In this document: positions 11,065 through 21,540 of the stretch, piece after piece
How positions within the stretch are numbered: position 1 is the stretch's first letter
How the letters are laid out: every line of letters starts with the position of its first letter
Assembly (NCBI GenBank): GCA_946811695.1
Contig: OX328124.1
Location: forward strand, 31,342,148-31,406,147
Direction of reading: 5' to 3'
DNA from: Gonocerus acuteangulatus
Lineage: Eukaryota; Arthropoda; Insecta; Hemiptera; Coreidae
Length of the DNA stretch: 64,000 bases
The notes under the pieces: generated by a model
What the model saw: the letters and a program-made list of their open reading frames with translations, nothing else
Told to the model about the DNA's origin: nothing
Database searches by the model: none
Program-made: the position numbers and the translations under genes

Positions 11065-11226
11065 TAGGTATATTTACATAGATATGTGCATATATTAGTG
11101 TTAAATATGTCCTACTTGTATTTACAGCCCTGATGAAGGCTTGAAGTTCAAGCCGAAACGTCGGCACAATAAAACCATTTTTACGATAAAATGTAGTTTT
11201 ATTAAGTAGCAGTGACCGAACCCTGA
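10879..11226 (+). mobile_element. Small inverted-repeat element with hammerhead-like core
   Basis: Absent from the other R1 copy, where the flanks are continuous (near 26740-26760). It is bounded by a near-perfect target duplication, cagttattattttg (10865-10878) and cagttatattttg (11227-11239). Inverted arms lie at about 10936-10967 and 11197-11226 (ggtcactgctacttaataa and its complement). Near the right arm is CTGATGA (11130-11136), a 7-bp hairpin GGCTTGA/TCAAGCC, then GAAAC (11155-11159). These are the two conserved core strands of a hammerhead ribozyme. I could not identify the cleavage-site strand and its stems, so catalysis is not shown. Penelope-like elements and retrozymes carry such motifs in other animals. 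Confidence 0.7.
11027..11060. repeat. (AT)n microsatellite
   Basis: Lies inside the 348-bp inverted-repeat element, preceded by degenerate TG/TA repeats. Confidence 0.9.
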
Positions 11227-12424
11227 CAGTTATATTTTGGTTCCACCAGTCTTGAAAGGTAGGATTTACAATCTTACCTGGAAGGGTCGGCAACACTAGA
11301 AACCGTCCCGCTAGTTACAAGGTCTTGGAATCTTGGAACTCTATATTTCTAACAATAAATTGTTTTTGTTATTTTACTTAACCTGTTTTATTTTCGAATA
11401 CATTATCCAACTATAAGCAATTAAAAAATAACAAGGAATAAAATACAGACAAAAAGAACACTTCGAATAAGCGAAATCAATTACTTTAAAGCTTTAAGCT
11501 CTTATTTCTCCGATTGACATCGCCTAATCAAAACTTTCATTAGAACCTTTTATGTAGAGCATTTAATAAGCTTTCTAATGGTATTCTTCCGTTTGCCAAA
11601 ATTCTCAACAGTTTTCGAGATATTAATGAAAGTTCCCAAAATTTATATTATTTCTAGCAACAGAAAATTGGCCTCATTTTTCATATCCTGTTTTACACAC
11701 AAAATTTTCGCAACATAAGAAATTAAAAAAATAAAAAGCAATAAAAAACGAAGGGAAAGAGACAAAAATTACAACAAGAACGACAAAAACCCGTTCATAA
11801 GAACAAAACAGACGTATTTGAAGTTTTAAGCAATTATTTCTCCGATTGGCATAACCTAATCAAAAATAGTTTTAGAATCTTTTTTGTAGAGAATTTAGTA
11901 AGCTTTCAAATAGTTTCTATCCACTTACCACGATTTCCCAACCGTGTTCGAGATATTAATGAAAGTATACGAACTTCCCAAAACTTTTCATGTCTGTTCA
12001 TAAAATATTTTATTCTAACCCTTCCTTAACTCCAAACGTAACAAAACATTCAACATATTAGTTTTAATGAAAGTAGAACATGCAGATAAAGTTTCAACTG
12101 AATCCCGGAATTCTAAGTACCCAAACCAAAAACGGTATTCAAAAACTATTTTTCCAATTTTCTCGAAAACGGTTAAAGCGATCGCCTTCAAAATCGTTTT
12201 ATTCGTTTTCCTAGCCCAGGAATCATATAAAACGAGTACTTACAAGCTTATGAACTCAAAAACGTAAGCGTTACGATTTTTTTTGCGCGAATTCCGCCTC
12301 AAACCATCTTCCAGTAGGCGGATTTTGCTGGTTAACGAACTTGACCTTTCAAATTGGACGAAGGATTTTTGTACCAAATTTCATCAAAATCGGACCATTC
12401 GTCTTCTATCTAGAGAGCGAACAG

Positions 12425-12427
<3 letters not shown>

Positions 12428-12511
<84 letters not shown>
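12428..12511. repeat. (AT)n microsatellite in R1
   Basis: Lies immediately after the R1 segment agagcgaacagacaaa. The same segment borders (AT)n in the minus R1 copy (24495-24555) and in the partial copy (21320-21364), so the tract belongs to the repeat family. Confidence 0.92.
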
Positions 12512-12513
<2 letters not shown>

Positions 12514-12663
12514 CATATATTCAAATTTGAACCACCGTTATTTTCGGTCTCTAGGGGTTCTGAAACGCGAAATTTTCTAGTCAGCACTTCCGGATTGTTT
12601 CATTGTATCAACCTTATAAGCGGGGTTCCTCGCTATGGGGGAGGGAGGAACCGCGCTAAAAGG

Positions 12664-13389
12664 AAAACCCATTTAAATTGTTTTTCATTAAGTTGGACAT
12701 TCTTTCCAAACAAACACTGATTCCAAATAACTCATTGGATAATGCTGGGAGTAAGCTCTTCAGTATTGATCTGGTCTTTGTAAACGATGGCTCGTTCTCT
12801 TACAATTAGGAAGTTTACCTTTTTTAAAGTTCTAATTCCAAGGGAAATCCGTGCTAAAATTTATTCCTAGTGAAATTTACGTCAAATGGGAGCGAGAATA
12901 GCTTTGGAGCTACCACCTTCGCCCTACTCTAGTACTGCTGCGCGTGAGTTCGAAACTCAGACGTGCACTGGAAGTTTTAGATTCTAGTGTCGACCTTTGA
13001 GGGTCGGATTTCAGCCCCACATTCGTCTTTAGTGCTTTATCAGAAATGATTTATTTTTTAGTCTTAATACCTATGAGGTCCAGCGAATATGTAATTTTTT
13101 TTTTAATTGACCGTTTTACTTACTTGCTTCAAACTTTTTACTCTAGAATTTAATTTAATTTTTCGGCCCTATTCGTTTTATTTTACTCGACAAGAGATGG
13201 ACGATTCTTCTTTTCTCTGATTGCAAATTTGTGATATGTGGAATAAAATACTCAGAACATACATATACTGCTGTTCTCTTAGTCCCAACTATTATATTTA
13301 TGCGTATTTTATTAATGAAAAATGGATTTGTAATAGCTTTCTTCTTTGGGAGTAAATTAGGAACATGTAGAAAAACCAACATTTTTATT
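12664..13389. other. No gene; possible tRNA-like relic near 12940-12975
   Basis: No gene is recognised. A B-box-like gagttcgaaactc at about 12946-12958 might mark an old SINE, but no A-box or tail was found, so I do not call one. Confidence 0.3.
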
Positions 13390-14085
13390 TCTGGGGCTAA
13401 TACTGGATAATAATCTCAGCTGGCAGAAGCATATAGACAAGATTAAAAAAAAACTTAACACTTCATGTTTCATGATGAAAATCTTTTAAAGTTATTGACC
13501 ATAACGGATTTAATAAATGTGTATTATGGGACTTTCGAATCACAATTATATGGCATTGAATTATGGGGTAACAAATTGCAAGCCATCCAAATCTTTAAGA
13601 TTAAAAAGAGGATTGTAAGGCATATCTTGAAACTACAAAGAAGATCATCAACAAGGAAATACTTTGAACCAAAAGGAATTTTAACACTGCCCTCGCTGTA
13701 TATTTTAGCAATAATTATCCCAATTTAAAATTCATGGAGATGACCACTACTACTCTACACGGCAAAAAGGAAAAATAAAAATTCAGAAACATATGACAAC
13801 GTTTTATAGGAAAGGAGTGGAGTTTTGTGGAGCAGTTTTGTTCAATTTCCTGCCTGAGGAATTAAGAAACATCCAGCCGACCACAAGACTTATCCAGAAA
13901 CTGAAAAGAATACTCCGACAAAGAACTTGTTATACAACTAAAGAATTTTTTGAAATAGATTTAGCATCCGGACTGGCATCTTGACTTAAATCTGGAAATG
14001 TAGTATTGAAGGTATTATAATATTATTATATGACGTGTCAATATCTCGAAAACGAGTTTTTGGAAATAAAGATTATTCTATTCTA
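13390..14085 (+). pseudogene. LINE reverse transcriptase C-terminal part, second lineage
   Basis: Reads FLGLILDNNLSWQKHIDKI, then in a shifted frame FESQLYGIELWGNKLQAI, IKKRIVRHILKL and GILTLPSLYI. After another shift it reads LFNFLPEELRNI and TTKEFFEID, ending at 13981-13983. These are the thumb and C-terminal motifs of a non-LTR reverse transcriptase distinct from the Jockey copies. At least two frameshifts occur. The 3' part ends in aataaagattattctattctatt, a short TTCTA-type tail. Confidence 0.72.
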
Positions 14086-14244
14086 TTGAAAATCTTGTTC
14101 AGGTGGAAAACATCTTCAAGAATAATGTGGCATTGACCTCTGCTAATGATTCTATCTTTTTGTGGGACTGTTCAATCGTCAAGATCTTGGGAGCCTTCAA
14201 AATATCTTGTTAAGCCTCTCAAATAAGAGATTTTTTGGCAATAT

Positions 14245-14249
14245 AGAAG

Positions 14250-14305
<56 letters not shown>

Positions 14306-14344
14306 CTTCTCTAACATGATTATATATATATAATCATGTTAGAG
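14245..14344. repeat. (AT)n tract within palindromes
   Basis: gaagctat precedes and atagcttc follows a 50-bp (AT)n run, making one palindrome (about 14245-14310). It is followed at once by a perfect 36-bp palindrome at 14309-14344, with arms CTCTAACATGAT and ATCATGTTAGAG around TATATATATATA. Confidence 0.9.
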
Positions 14345-14555
14345 GCAGATATGAGGAAAAACATATTTTATTGCTGAATGTGCTCCTAAACCTCTGACAT
14401 CTGTCGAATAAATTGGGTAGACGGGGCTAATGTTACTTTCCCGCATGTATCATGAGTATTGCTTTTTAGCATAGCTGAGTGCCTTGTATATTTCACTGTC
14501 TATCCCTTTGTCGTTCCTTTCATATCACATTCACATGCAGAAGATCATATCACAT

Positions 14556-14702
14556 TATTTGCAGAAGATAGTTTCCTTAAACATTATTGACATATTAGCT
14601 CATAGAATGTGATATGATTTATTTATAATAAATAAATAAATCATATCACATTCTATTAGCTAATTTGTCAAAAATGTTTAAGGAAACTATCCTCTGCAAA
14701 CA
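14556..14702. repeat. Long hairpin-forming inverted repeat
   Basis: The arm from about 14558 (gcagaagatagtttcctt onward) to 14627 pairs with about 14632-14702 (its complement, ending aaggaaactatcctctgc). The loop is only a few bases. It may be a small foldback element. A partial extra copy of the outer arm (gcagaagatcatatcacat) lies just before it at 14537-14555. Confidence 0.75.
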
Positions 14703-14725
14703 GTTCTTTACGAAGAATATTTTTA

Positions 14726-15184
14726 TCTAATATATAAAATTCTCGTGTCACAGTTTTCGTTGCCATACTCCTCCGAATCGGCTTGACCGATTTTGATGAA
14801 ATTTTTTGTGCTTATCCGGTATCTATGAGAATCGGCCAACATCTATTTTTCATCCCCCTAAAAGTTAGGGGTAGTCCACCCCTAAATTTTTTTTTTTATT
14901 TTTTAGACAAAATTTTTAATTTCTATTTTTTTATGATACAACATACAATAATACATACAATCCTCAATTCCTCTACGATCAACCCTTATTTTTTAATAGC
15001 CATTTTAGTAATTTAATCATTTTTCCTCTCCGGTCGAAAACTGATCAATCGTCATTTAATTAGTTATCCCCGCCAGATGTCTACATCTTGATAGCTGACC
15101 CGGAGTCCTGAATAGCAGAATAAATATTTAAAAAAAATTATTGAATCGACTGTTAGGCGGTACGAAGTTCGCCGGGTCAGCTAG
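14726..15184 (+). mobile_element. Compact non-autonomous Helitron
   Basis: Starts with TC (14726-14727) after an A and ends with CTAG (15181-15184) before a T, as expected for Helitron insertion between A and T with no target duplication. The 3' end has a hairpin-capable GGCGGTACGAAGTTCGCC, then GGGTCAG and CTAG. The 5' end TCTAATATATAAAATTCTCG and the internal segments match a Helitron type that I recognise as widespread in insects. It carries no helicase, so it needs proteins from elsewhere. The open frame at 14783-15016 is not a gene. Confidence 0.8.
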
Positions 15185-15339
15185 TATTATATATAAATAT
15201 ATTAGGAATGTGGCTATTTTGGTTGGACTCATATAAGAATTTTTGAAAAATTTCTTCGCATCTTCATGAATCCCACCTACCATATATCGAAAATAAATCC
15301 TCTTAAAATGTATACATACGTATGTATTTGTGTGTTTTA

Positions 15340-15720
15340 GCTTGTTTTTTTGCAACGAAGCTTGGTATATGGGTTTACTCTGAGCCCAAACTATAATTTG
15401 CCCATACCGACCGTAATTTTTGTTATATTGTAACAAAAGTCGGTATTCTTAGTGGGAATTTAATTAAAAAATCTGTTGTATAACAAAATCGGTTAATTAG
15501 GAGGAGGAGTGCCAATGACCAAAGCAGTCGAGGCAACCAAAAAAAAAAAAAATAAAAAAATAAAAAAATTAGGAGGAGGAGTATTCCGGATCCAAATTAC
15601 TTATTTGATAATAGCGACCGTTCTTTCTCGTGTATTGGAACGAAACTCGGTATTCGACGTGGGCATTTAAATAGAAGAACGTATTCTAAATATAAACTAA
15701 ATTGGTTCATCAAACTAGGC
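15340..15720 (-). repeat. E-family cassette fragment (about 142-bp tandem units)
   Basis: Shares the atcggttnatnaggaggaggag / ggtcngnanta pattern with 50780-51790 and 62440-62890. Repeat starts at 15490 and about 15704 are 142 bp apart once the 72-bp SINE insertion and its target duplication are removed. Only about two and a half units remain. Confidence 0.7.
15511..15567 (+). mobile_element. 57-bp truncated SINE-A insertion
   Basis: A 3' scrap of SINE-A (gccaatgaccaaagcagtcg, compare the complement of about 35398-35435) with an A-rich tail. It is flanked by a perfect 15-bp target duplication attaggaggaggagt at 15496-15510 and 15568-15582. The head is missing, so it was severely 5'-truncated on insertion. 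Confidence 0.85.
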
Positions 15721-15735
15721 GTTTACTATTTTTAT

Positions 15736-15772
15736 TTTATTTTTTTTTTTTTACGGCGCATCGACATCTCAA
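15736..15772 (-). mobile_element. SINE-B tail remnant
   Basis: A T-run followed by acggcgcatcgacatct, the complement of the SINE-B 3' end seen at 62262-62316 and 58259-58290. The rest of the SINE is absent. Confidence 0.55.
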
Positions 15773-16254
15773 TCAAAATCATTCAAATTGAATTAATCCA
15801 CCAAAAAGGCTCTGGCGATGGCTGTTACGCTGTTTACTGTTACTGCTGCTCATTTTTCTCTTATTAATTTAAAAATAATTGCATATATTTTAAGGAAAAA
15901 GTAACCTTTAGCTCTCAGGATCAATACTACAAACTATTACATTATTTTTTTTTTTTGGTACTAATTTTTAAAGAGTTCGAGGTATGACTTTATTAAGATA
16001 CTGATTCGTGAAGTATTTAATGTTACATTGTCTTATAATATATTTTGCTATCGGTACAATGTCTATAATTAAATTTCTCAAATTGTATTTCGAAAATTCC
16101 CATAATGGTGTTTTCCTGTGGTCTCCTCAGTAGATTATTGCACCTGAGCCTCCCACACTAATTGTACTCGACCTTCTCCTTTATTAACAGCTGGACTTCA
16201 TTAAGCCCCTTATAAACACTTTAATTTAGATAAATTAAATTCCCTGGTAATAAG
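15773..16254. other. No gene recognised
   Basis: AT-rich sequence with nothing I can name. Confidence 0.4.
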
Positions 16255-16291
16255 AGGGGAGAAAGAGAGAAAGAGGGACAAAGAGGGGAGA

Positions 16292-16326
<35 letters not shown>
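16255..16326. repeat. (GA)n-rich microsatellite
   Basis: Purine-rich gagaaagagg-type sequence running into a pure GA run at about 16295-16325. Confidence 0.9.
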
Positions 16327-16328
<2 letters not shown>

Positions 16329-16552
16329 AATGATCATTGATGTTTTTTTTTTTTTTTTGGTAATAGTAAAAGATTACGATAGAGAAATTTAAGGGGTTTA
16401 AGGGAATAGAGATAAATTGAAACGCCCACAAGAAAATTTAAATTGGTGCAAACAGAATTAAGATTTGCCGAAAAGTAGGGTACTATCAGGGGTGAATTTT
16501 TAAAAATTTGCTTCAATTTTTGATAGGTCCTTTTTACCAGTAATAAAAATTA

Positions 16553-16580
16553 ACCCCCCCCCCTCCCCCCCCCCCCCCCC
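16553..16580. repeat. C-homopolymer tract
   Basis: A nearly pure C run followed by an A run, abutting the SINE-A copy. Probably unstable and prone to sequencing error. Confidence 0.85.
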
Positions 16581-16581
16581 A

Positions 16582-16860
16582 AAAAAAAATCAGTCCCATT
16601 AGAAACCACCAGAGCCCAAAGGGGCAGATGCAGTAGAGGTATCTGATACTTCAGCATACGGCACACTAGGGAGATACTAACAAGTCAGTACTGTGCTCCG
16701 GCCGCCTGATTTTTGAACGCTCAGTGAGCCTAGGGACGATCTGGGACCCCATATCCAATCCTCGAAAGACGATACTAGAAGATCGTCGACTAGAACGTCG
16801 ACTAGGGACCTCCAGTTCATTTGTCGAGTGCTCTAACACTGAGCTAACCTCACCCCTAAC
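16582..16860 (-). mobile_element. SINE-A, tRNA-derived, internally deleted copy
   Basis: The reverse strand begins with a tRNA-like head, ggtgaggttagctcagtg then ttagagcactcg (A-box region). Its body matches the fuller copy at 35266-35612 (ctccggccgcctgat, ggcacactagggagat, agaggtatctgat). About 70 bp present in the other copy are missing. RNA polymerase III promoters are internal in such elements. Confidence 0.82.
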
Positions 16861-17092
16861 TAGGAATTACCCTAGCTGGGAAAATAAGGAGACACGGCCC
16901 GTTAGGAGCCGGAGGTTACCCAGGAATAAAATTGTTTGTTTATAATAATTGGTTTATTAAGCTTGATTGAATATTAAGCCTCGGACGCCCCGTGTATATA
17001 CGTGCCAGAAAAACTTTCCCTTTAGTGCCACGCCTCTATTTATTTTATTTTAATTAACGCCCGATTTTTTTATAGTACAAAACTAGCTGTTA

Positions 17093-17191
17093 CTCGGTGT
17101 GTCATGCTATTTCTGCTTTGTGCATCTAGAAAAGCAAAAATAAATTAGAAACTAAAGAAGTAATATTAAAATCTAGACGCCTCATATATAC

Positions 17192-17240
<49 letters not shown>
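17093..17240 (-). mobile_element. Helitron-type 3' end plus (AT)n
   Basis: On the minus strand the element ends in GAGTAACAG then CTAG, with the target T outside (17093-17096 on the plus strand is the terminal CTAG). The adjoining segment gcatctagaaaagcaaaaat also occurs next to the end at 24187. An (AT)n tract fills about 17188-17234. Only this short 3' part is seen. Confidence 0.6.
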
Positions 17241-17242
<2 letters not shown>

Positions 17243-17514
17243 ATATATAATATCTAGTCTAGTATTATTTACATATATAAAATATATATAGTCTTGCACA
17301 TCTAGTCCTCCGTTACAGAAGCAGACTCAAATATATAAAATTATATGTAATAATTGAGGTAATAATAATAACATCTATGAAATAATAAAAACATGAACCA
17401 TAGAAATTAAAAAAAAGAGAAGAAATTTCCTCCTCAAACTAAATAATATCAAATTTACAAGCAAATAATCTGAAGATTATAATGTATATATAGAAAGAAT
17501 CATACAGGCAATTG

Positions 17515-17550
17515 GTTTGAGAATGGCTTATAGCCGAAACGTTTCCACAA
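17515..17550 (+). other. Degenerate hammerhead-like motif
   Basis: TTGAGAA, then GGCT..AGCC stem, then GAAAC (17535-17539). The second core strand matches the motif at 11155-11159 but the first is altered. No inverted arms were confirmed here. Confidence 0.4.
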
Positions 17551-18424
17551 CAAAAATGTAATATAAAATACAAAACTATTGAAGACTTAATAAGCTGTTA
17601 CCAACCACCTAGAACATCCTAGTTTTCAATTTAGGATCTACACATATACATATTTAATTTTTTTGTAATGCAAATAATTTTTACCGCTAAACATTGAGCT
17701 TGAATTTAAACTGGAGTTTTTACTAGGTTTAAAGTAGTGTGTTGCTCATTTGAATAAAAATGCAAATCGTGGAACTTTCGGGGATATTTTCCTCAAAATT
17801 TCGCGCATGCGCGATTTGAACTATTCCCGGGATTTGAACTATGCAGGAACTGAACGGTCTATAAATTAGGTAGCAACCATATAAAACGCACATCGCCTAT
17901 TTTTCTACCTATCTAAGTAAAATTGATGCATTTTGCCCGCCTATTTGTTGACTAATCTTGTGACAAGCCAACAACCCAAGACTGGACAATGACAGCTAAT
18001 CGAGGGATGATAGAGCAGATGATGATTAAAGGACTCGAAATGATAAGATAGTTCCCTCTAATTTAGTAGTAATCAGTTGTCAGCTCCATCCTAGGGTTAG
18101 GGTTCCTAGATTAGGTTGCCGGATCAACTGGAAGCCAATTTGTCCTAAATGGAATCGCATGCTTTTACCTCGAATCATATTCTCTCTGATGAAATTAGTG
18201 CATTGTTCATTCGGAACTATGCGTCAGTTCTGTCTTGATGAGTTAGTAATAAGCTATTTCATAGTTTTGATTTCGAGTGGGAGTTGGAACTATGTTGCTG
18301 CTACGTTGAATCAGAATGGTAATATCGTCTGTATTTTGCGGTAATACTATGAATATTAGTTGATCAACAACTATTACAGAGTAGTTAGGAGTTCGCTAAG
18401 TGCATAAATATATATAAATGCATT
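17551..18424. other. No gene recognised
   Basis: Contains a short GC palindrome, tcgcgcatgcgcga, near 17800. The open frame at 18159-18344 has no domain I recognise. Confidence 0.4.
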
Positions 18425-18597
18425 TTAATTGCTAATGACAAACCTACACCTCATGACGAGACAGGGCAGACCGAAATGTGAACATTCTAACTCAACACTG
18501 ACCATAAAACACCTACTGACTGAGAATGTATATTTAAACAAAACTATGACTTACCGCACAATATGACAGAACTACTAGGTGATAGGAACCAATATTT
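18425..18597 (+). pseudogene. LINE ORF2 C-terminal fragment, RNase H-type family
   Basis: Reads NLHLMTRQGRPKCEHSNSTL then TIKHLLTE, and in a shifted frame NYDLPHNMTELLGDRN. It is the same region as 1-270, with one frameshift. Confidence 0.7.
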
Positions 18598-19101
18598 TTT
18601 TTTTTGAATGATTCATGAATCATTTTGGAGACACTAGACATTTTCGTACCTGTAATATGCAGTATACCACAATCTGCTGAATCCATGGAAAAGCAGATGT
18701 AACTTCATTAAAAACAGAGTCGTATAAATGCCTCACAATATTATTTTATCTTATTAGAGTATATATGAGGAGCTTAGTATCAAAGTTGGACAACTCCATT
18801 TTATTCAGTTTTGTGATTTTTGTCGATTCTTAAGTGGATTTTTATGCTGCATTCGATTTTACAACTGTTTTTCATTAAAAACGGACAGAAAATAGGTAAA
18901 ATAGCGTTTATTTCAACCGTTCAGAATCAAAATATGGACAATTCCAACAAAGTTTGGTTTCAAAAAATGACAACTCCATCAGTAGCCAATGAGAAGCTTG
19001 CATTCATGCAATCTGCTCCCAACATGCATTGCAAATCCATCATGGCTAAATGTTTATAGTTACTTGTAATAAGTGCATTTGGCGATAATTCTTATTAATA
19101 A
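18598..19101. other. No gene recognised
   Basis: AT-rich. The open frame 18820-19059 has no recognised similarity. A short palindrome (gaatgattcatgaatcatt) is at about 18606. Confidence 0.35.
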
Positions 19102-19210
19102 CTAGCTGTTATCCGGCACACTGTGGTTCCGAATGCCGGATTTTGGGACAAAACCACTAGGTACTTGAATCTTTCTGATTTAGGTATGATTTTTGAAGAA
19201 TTTCTTTTGT
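19102..19210 (-). mobile_element. Helitron-type 3' terminus
   Basis: On the minus strand the sequence ends GTGTGCCGGATAACAG then CTAG, followed by T, matching the ends at 22731-22734 and 46016-46019. The inner part shows no further similarity that I can see. Confidence 0.5.
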
Positions 19211-19879
19211 GCCGAGTCGAATGAGACCACTACCAATTCTATAGAATAATTATTTTATTAATAAACGGGCTTTATATAACAACAACCGTGAAAAACAGCA
19301 AGTATTTAATTCAAAATATTCACACTTTACTCAAGTGGTAGAGCTATGTATCCTTCCAAATGTATTTTCAAGACCTCAGGTGAATAAATTAACAACTAAT
19401 GTGGTACTGGTAACTGTTCCCGACATATTCCTCTTTATTTAAATTTTCGCGTATAACAAATAAATATTGACAGTTTCACACTAGATATTAAAGAGATCTC
19501 ATCGTTAATGTTCAGTTATTTGCTATTAAAAACTTCTCAACAACTCTCTGCAGAAAGTAATAATGGTTAACTCGTTTTTCATAAAATAATCGCATCGCTA
19601 ATTGATAACTTTATTTTATTAGCTGTGCACAGGTATGGCGGAGTACGGCGATGAAAATTATAGCACTGCCACTTCAATACATGTAGTTATAGGTAAAACT
19701 GTGCGAAGAGGATAGCTAAGTACCACTTTTTTTCTAAACTTAATAAAATAAGGATAATTTAGTTTCACTTCAGTTTTGTCAAACTGTATTTAAATAACAT
19801 TTTTCATGTGATATGATTTAATACATGATTTAATACATTAGACATAATTAAATTATATTATAATTGAATTTTAATTTAA

Positions 19880-20375
19880 TATATATTTGCCAAATATCAC
19901 TCACTGACTATCATCGCCCAATCTAAACCTCTTGACGGGAAAATTTGCATGGACACTCTCTTTCGCATCCATCCGAGGTAACAATATCCCGAACCCTTGC
20001 ACAGCCTCCCCACCCACCAGTTATAGCACTTCTTGGTAATGCTCGCAAATATAATCTTGGAAATATAAATTTTAACGCACATTTATTATTGACAGCGAAT
20101 TTTAACCTTTACTGGTTAAACTGCTGTTACTGCTAACCTATAGATAACGGGTTATCTCTACGTTATCTGTTTCTTGACACTGATCCGGAGCCCCCCAATG
20201 TCAAGAAACATTATACTTTGATTTCTTAACAATTGATGAATGACTTATAGTATGAAGAGAACCGTGCTATAATAAACTGCAAAAATTATTTAGTCGCGTT
20301 AATTTTGGCGTTACGTTATTTAACGCAATAAAATAGCTATTTATCTGCCGTGACGAAGAACAGGTATTCAGCTAG
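19880..20375 (+). repeat. Dispersed repeat G, copy 1 (Helitron-like 3' end)
   Basis: Matches 60735-61407 in several blocks (cacttcttggtaatgctcgc, catttattattgacannga, atctgccgtgacg). It ends in CAG then CTAG at 20372-20375, followed by T. A scrap of the same family is at 35620-35690. No protein coding is visible. The end is Helitron-like, but the 5' end is not defined. Confidence 0.65.
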
Positions 20376-20639
20376 TATTACGATAAAATATTTAATAATT
20401 CTTTATTTTTAGCGGAACACTGATTATGTAATAGATTAAATAATCCAAATACCATCTCTCAGGAGGGTAGAGGCAGCAGATTCCTCAAAAAACTACTACA
20501 ATAAATGTAAAATTGCGAATTATTTTAGCGTGTTTTCTTATAATGTCTTAAAGGTTTAGAAATATATCACAAAAATTAAAACCTACTCATAGAAAGAAAT
20601 ATGTTACAAATATTTTACTACATAAATTACAGATGAGTC

Positions 20640-20804
20640 TTCCCGAGGTCTAGTGCCTAACGCCTTAGAGTCTCATGCAGGAGAAGTTGGGTTCGAGTCC
20701 CACTGGCGTCACAAATTTTCTCATTTTATAGCTTGTTGAGAATTCCTCGCTACTCTAGGGATGTTAGCGGTAACGGCCCAGAAGACAAAGCGCCGTAAAA
20801 AAAA
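20640..20804 (+). mobile_element. tRNA-derived SINE, SINE-B relative
   Basis: The head has the A-box-like gaggtctagtgcctaacgcc and the B-box gggttcgagtccc. The tail is agcgccgtaaaaaaaa, which is shared with SINE-B. The head differs from the SINE-B head at 62109, which suggests a different tRNA ancestor on the same tail. Confidence 0.75.
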
Positions 20805-20984
20805 TACTCAAAGATTTCTCATCCGTTGTCGAGATGTAGGTATGTAGACAAATTACTAAACTTCGAATTTAGGCTAATTTACTTTTTTTATTACTTTCTC
20901 CGTTCTAGACTACACATATACAGCGTAGTATGCATAAAGCAAACGAGTCGAAAGTGGTCTGAGTTACTGTAGGTTTGATGGGCA

Positions 20985-21306
20985 CAAAAGTATAATTCTC
21001 GATTTTCGAATTCACTCAAAAACGATTAAAAATATTCGCTTGAAAATTATTTTATTGGACCCGATAAAAAAGATTACATAACGTCGCAATAAGTGGAGAC
21101 CTGCAAGCATATTAAATCAAAAACGTAAGCGTTATTTTTTTTTTTTTTTTTTGCATGAATTTCGCTCCAAAATCTACTTTCCAGTGAACGGATTGTGCTG
21201 GTTAGCGACCTTAACCTTTGAAATTAGACAGACGATTTTACCACTATATTTCATAAAAATCGGACAATTTCCAATCTGTGAGAGAGCGAACAGGCTTATA
21301 CACGCG

Positions 21307-21371
<65 letters not shown>

Positions 21372-21540
21372 TACACTCAATATATATACATACATATACA
21401 AATTTGAACCACAGTTATTTTTGAGATCTATGGGTTCTGAAACGTGAAATATTCTAGTCTGCACTTTCGGATTTGACTTCTGGTCAACCTCCCTGGTTTC
21501 CTCCCTATGCAGGAAGGTTGAAAACGTGCTTGAATATATA
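20985..21540 (+). repeat. R1 repeat, partial copy
   Basis: Matches 12200-12640 of R1: aaaaacgtaagcgtta, ttccagtgaacggattgtgc, gagagagcgaacagg, then (AC)n(AT)n at 21306-21364, then aatttgaaccacagtta and gggttctgaaacgtg. It lacks the left half of R1. Confidence 0.72.
21306..21364. repeat. (AC)n(AT)n microsatellite in R1 copy
   Basis: Occupies the same position in the R1 copy as the tract at 12428-12511. Confidence 0.92.

Larger units (their letters stand above)
10782..12663 (+). repeat. Dispersed repeat R1, plus-strand copy
   Basis: This stretch is the reverse complement, with many matching blocks, of 24470-26903. Near its ends are TTAGCGCGGTTCC (10811-10823) and the inverted GGAACCGCGCTAA (12647-12659), a 13-bp inverted pair. 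No transposase or reverse transcriptase frame is visible, so it is non-autonomous or decayed. It contains the 348-bp insertion at 10879-11226 and an (AT)n tract. A shorter relative of its right part lies at 20985-21540. The class is not determined; it could be a TIR transposon or a Helitron-like element. Confidence 0.7.
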
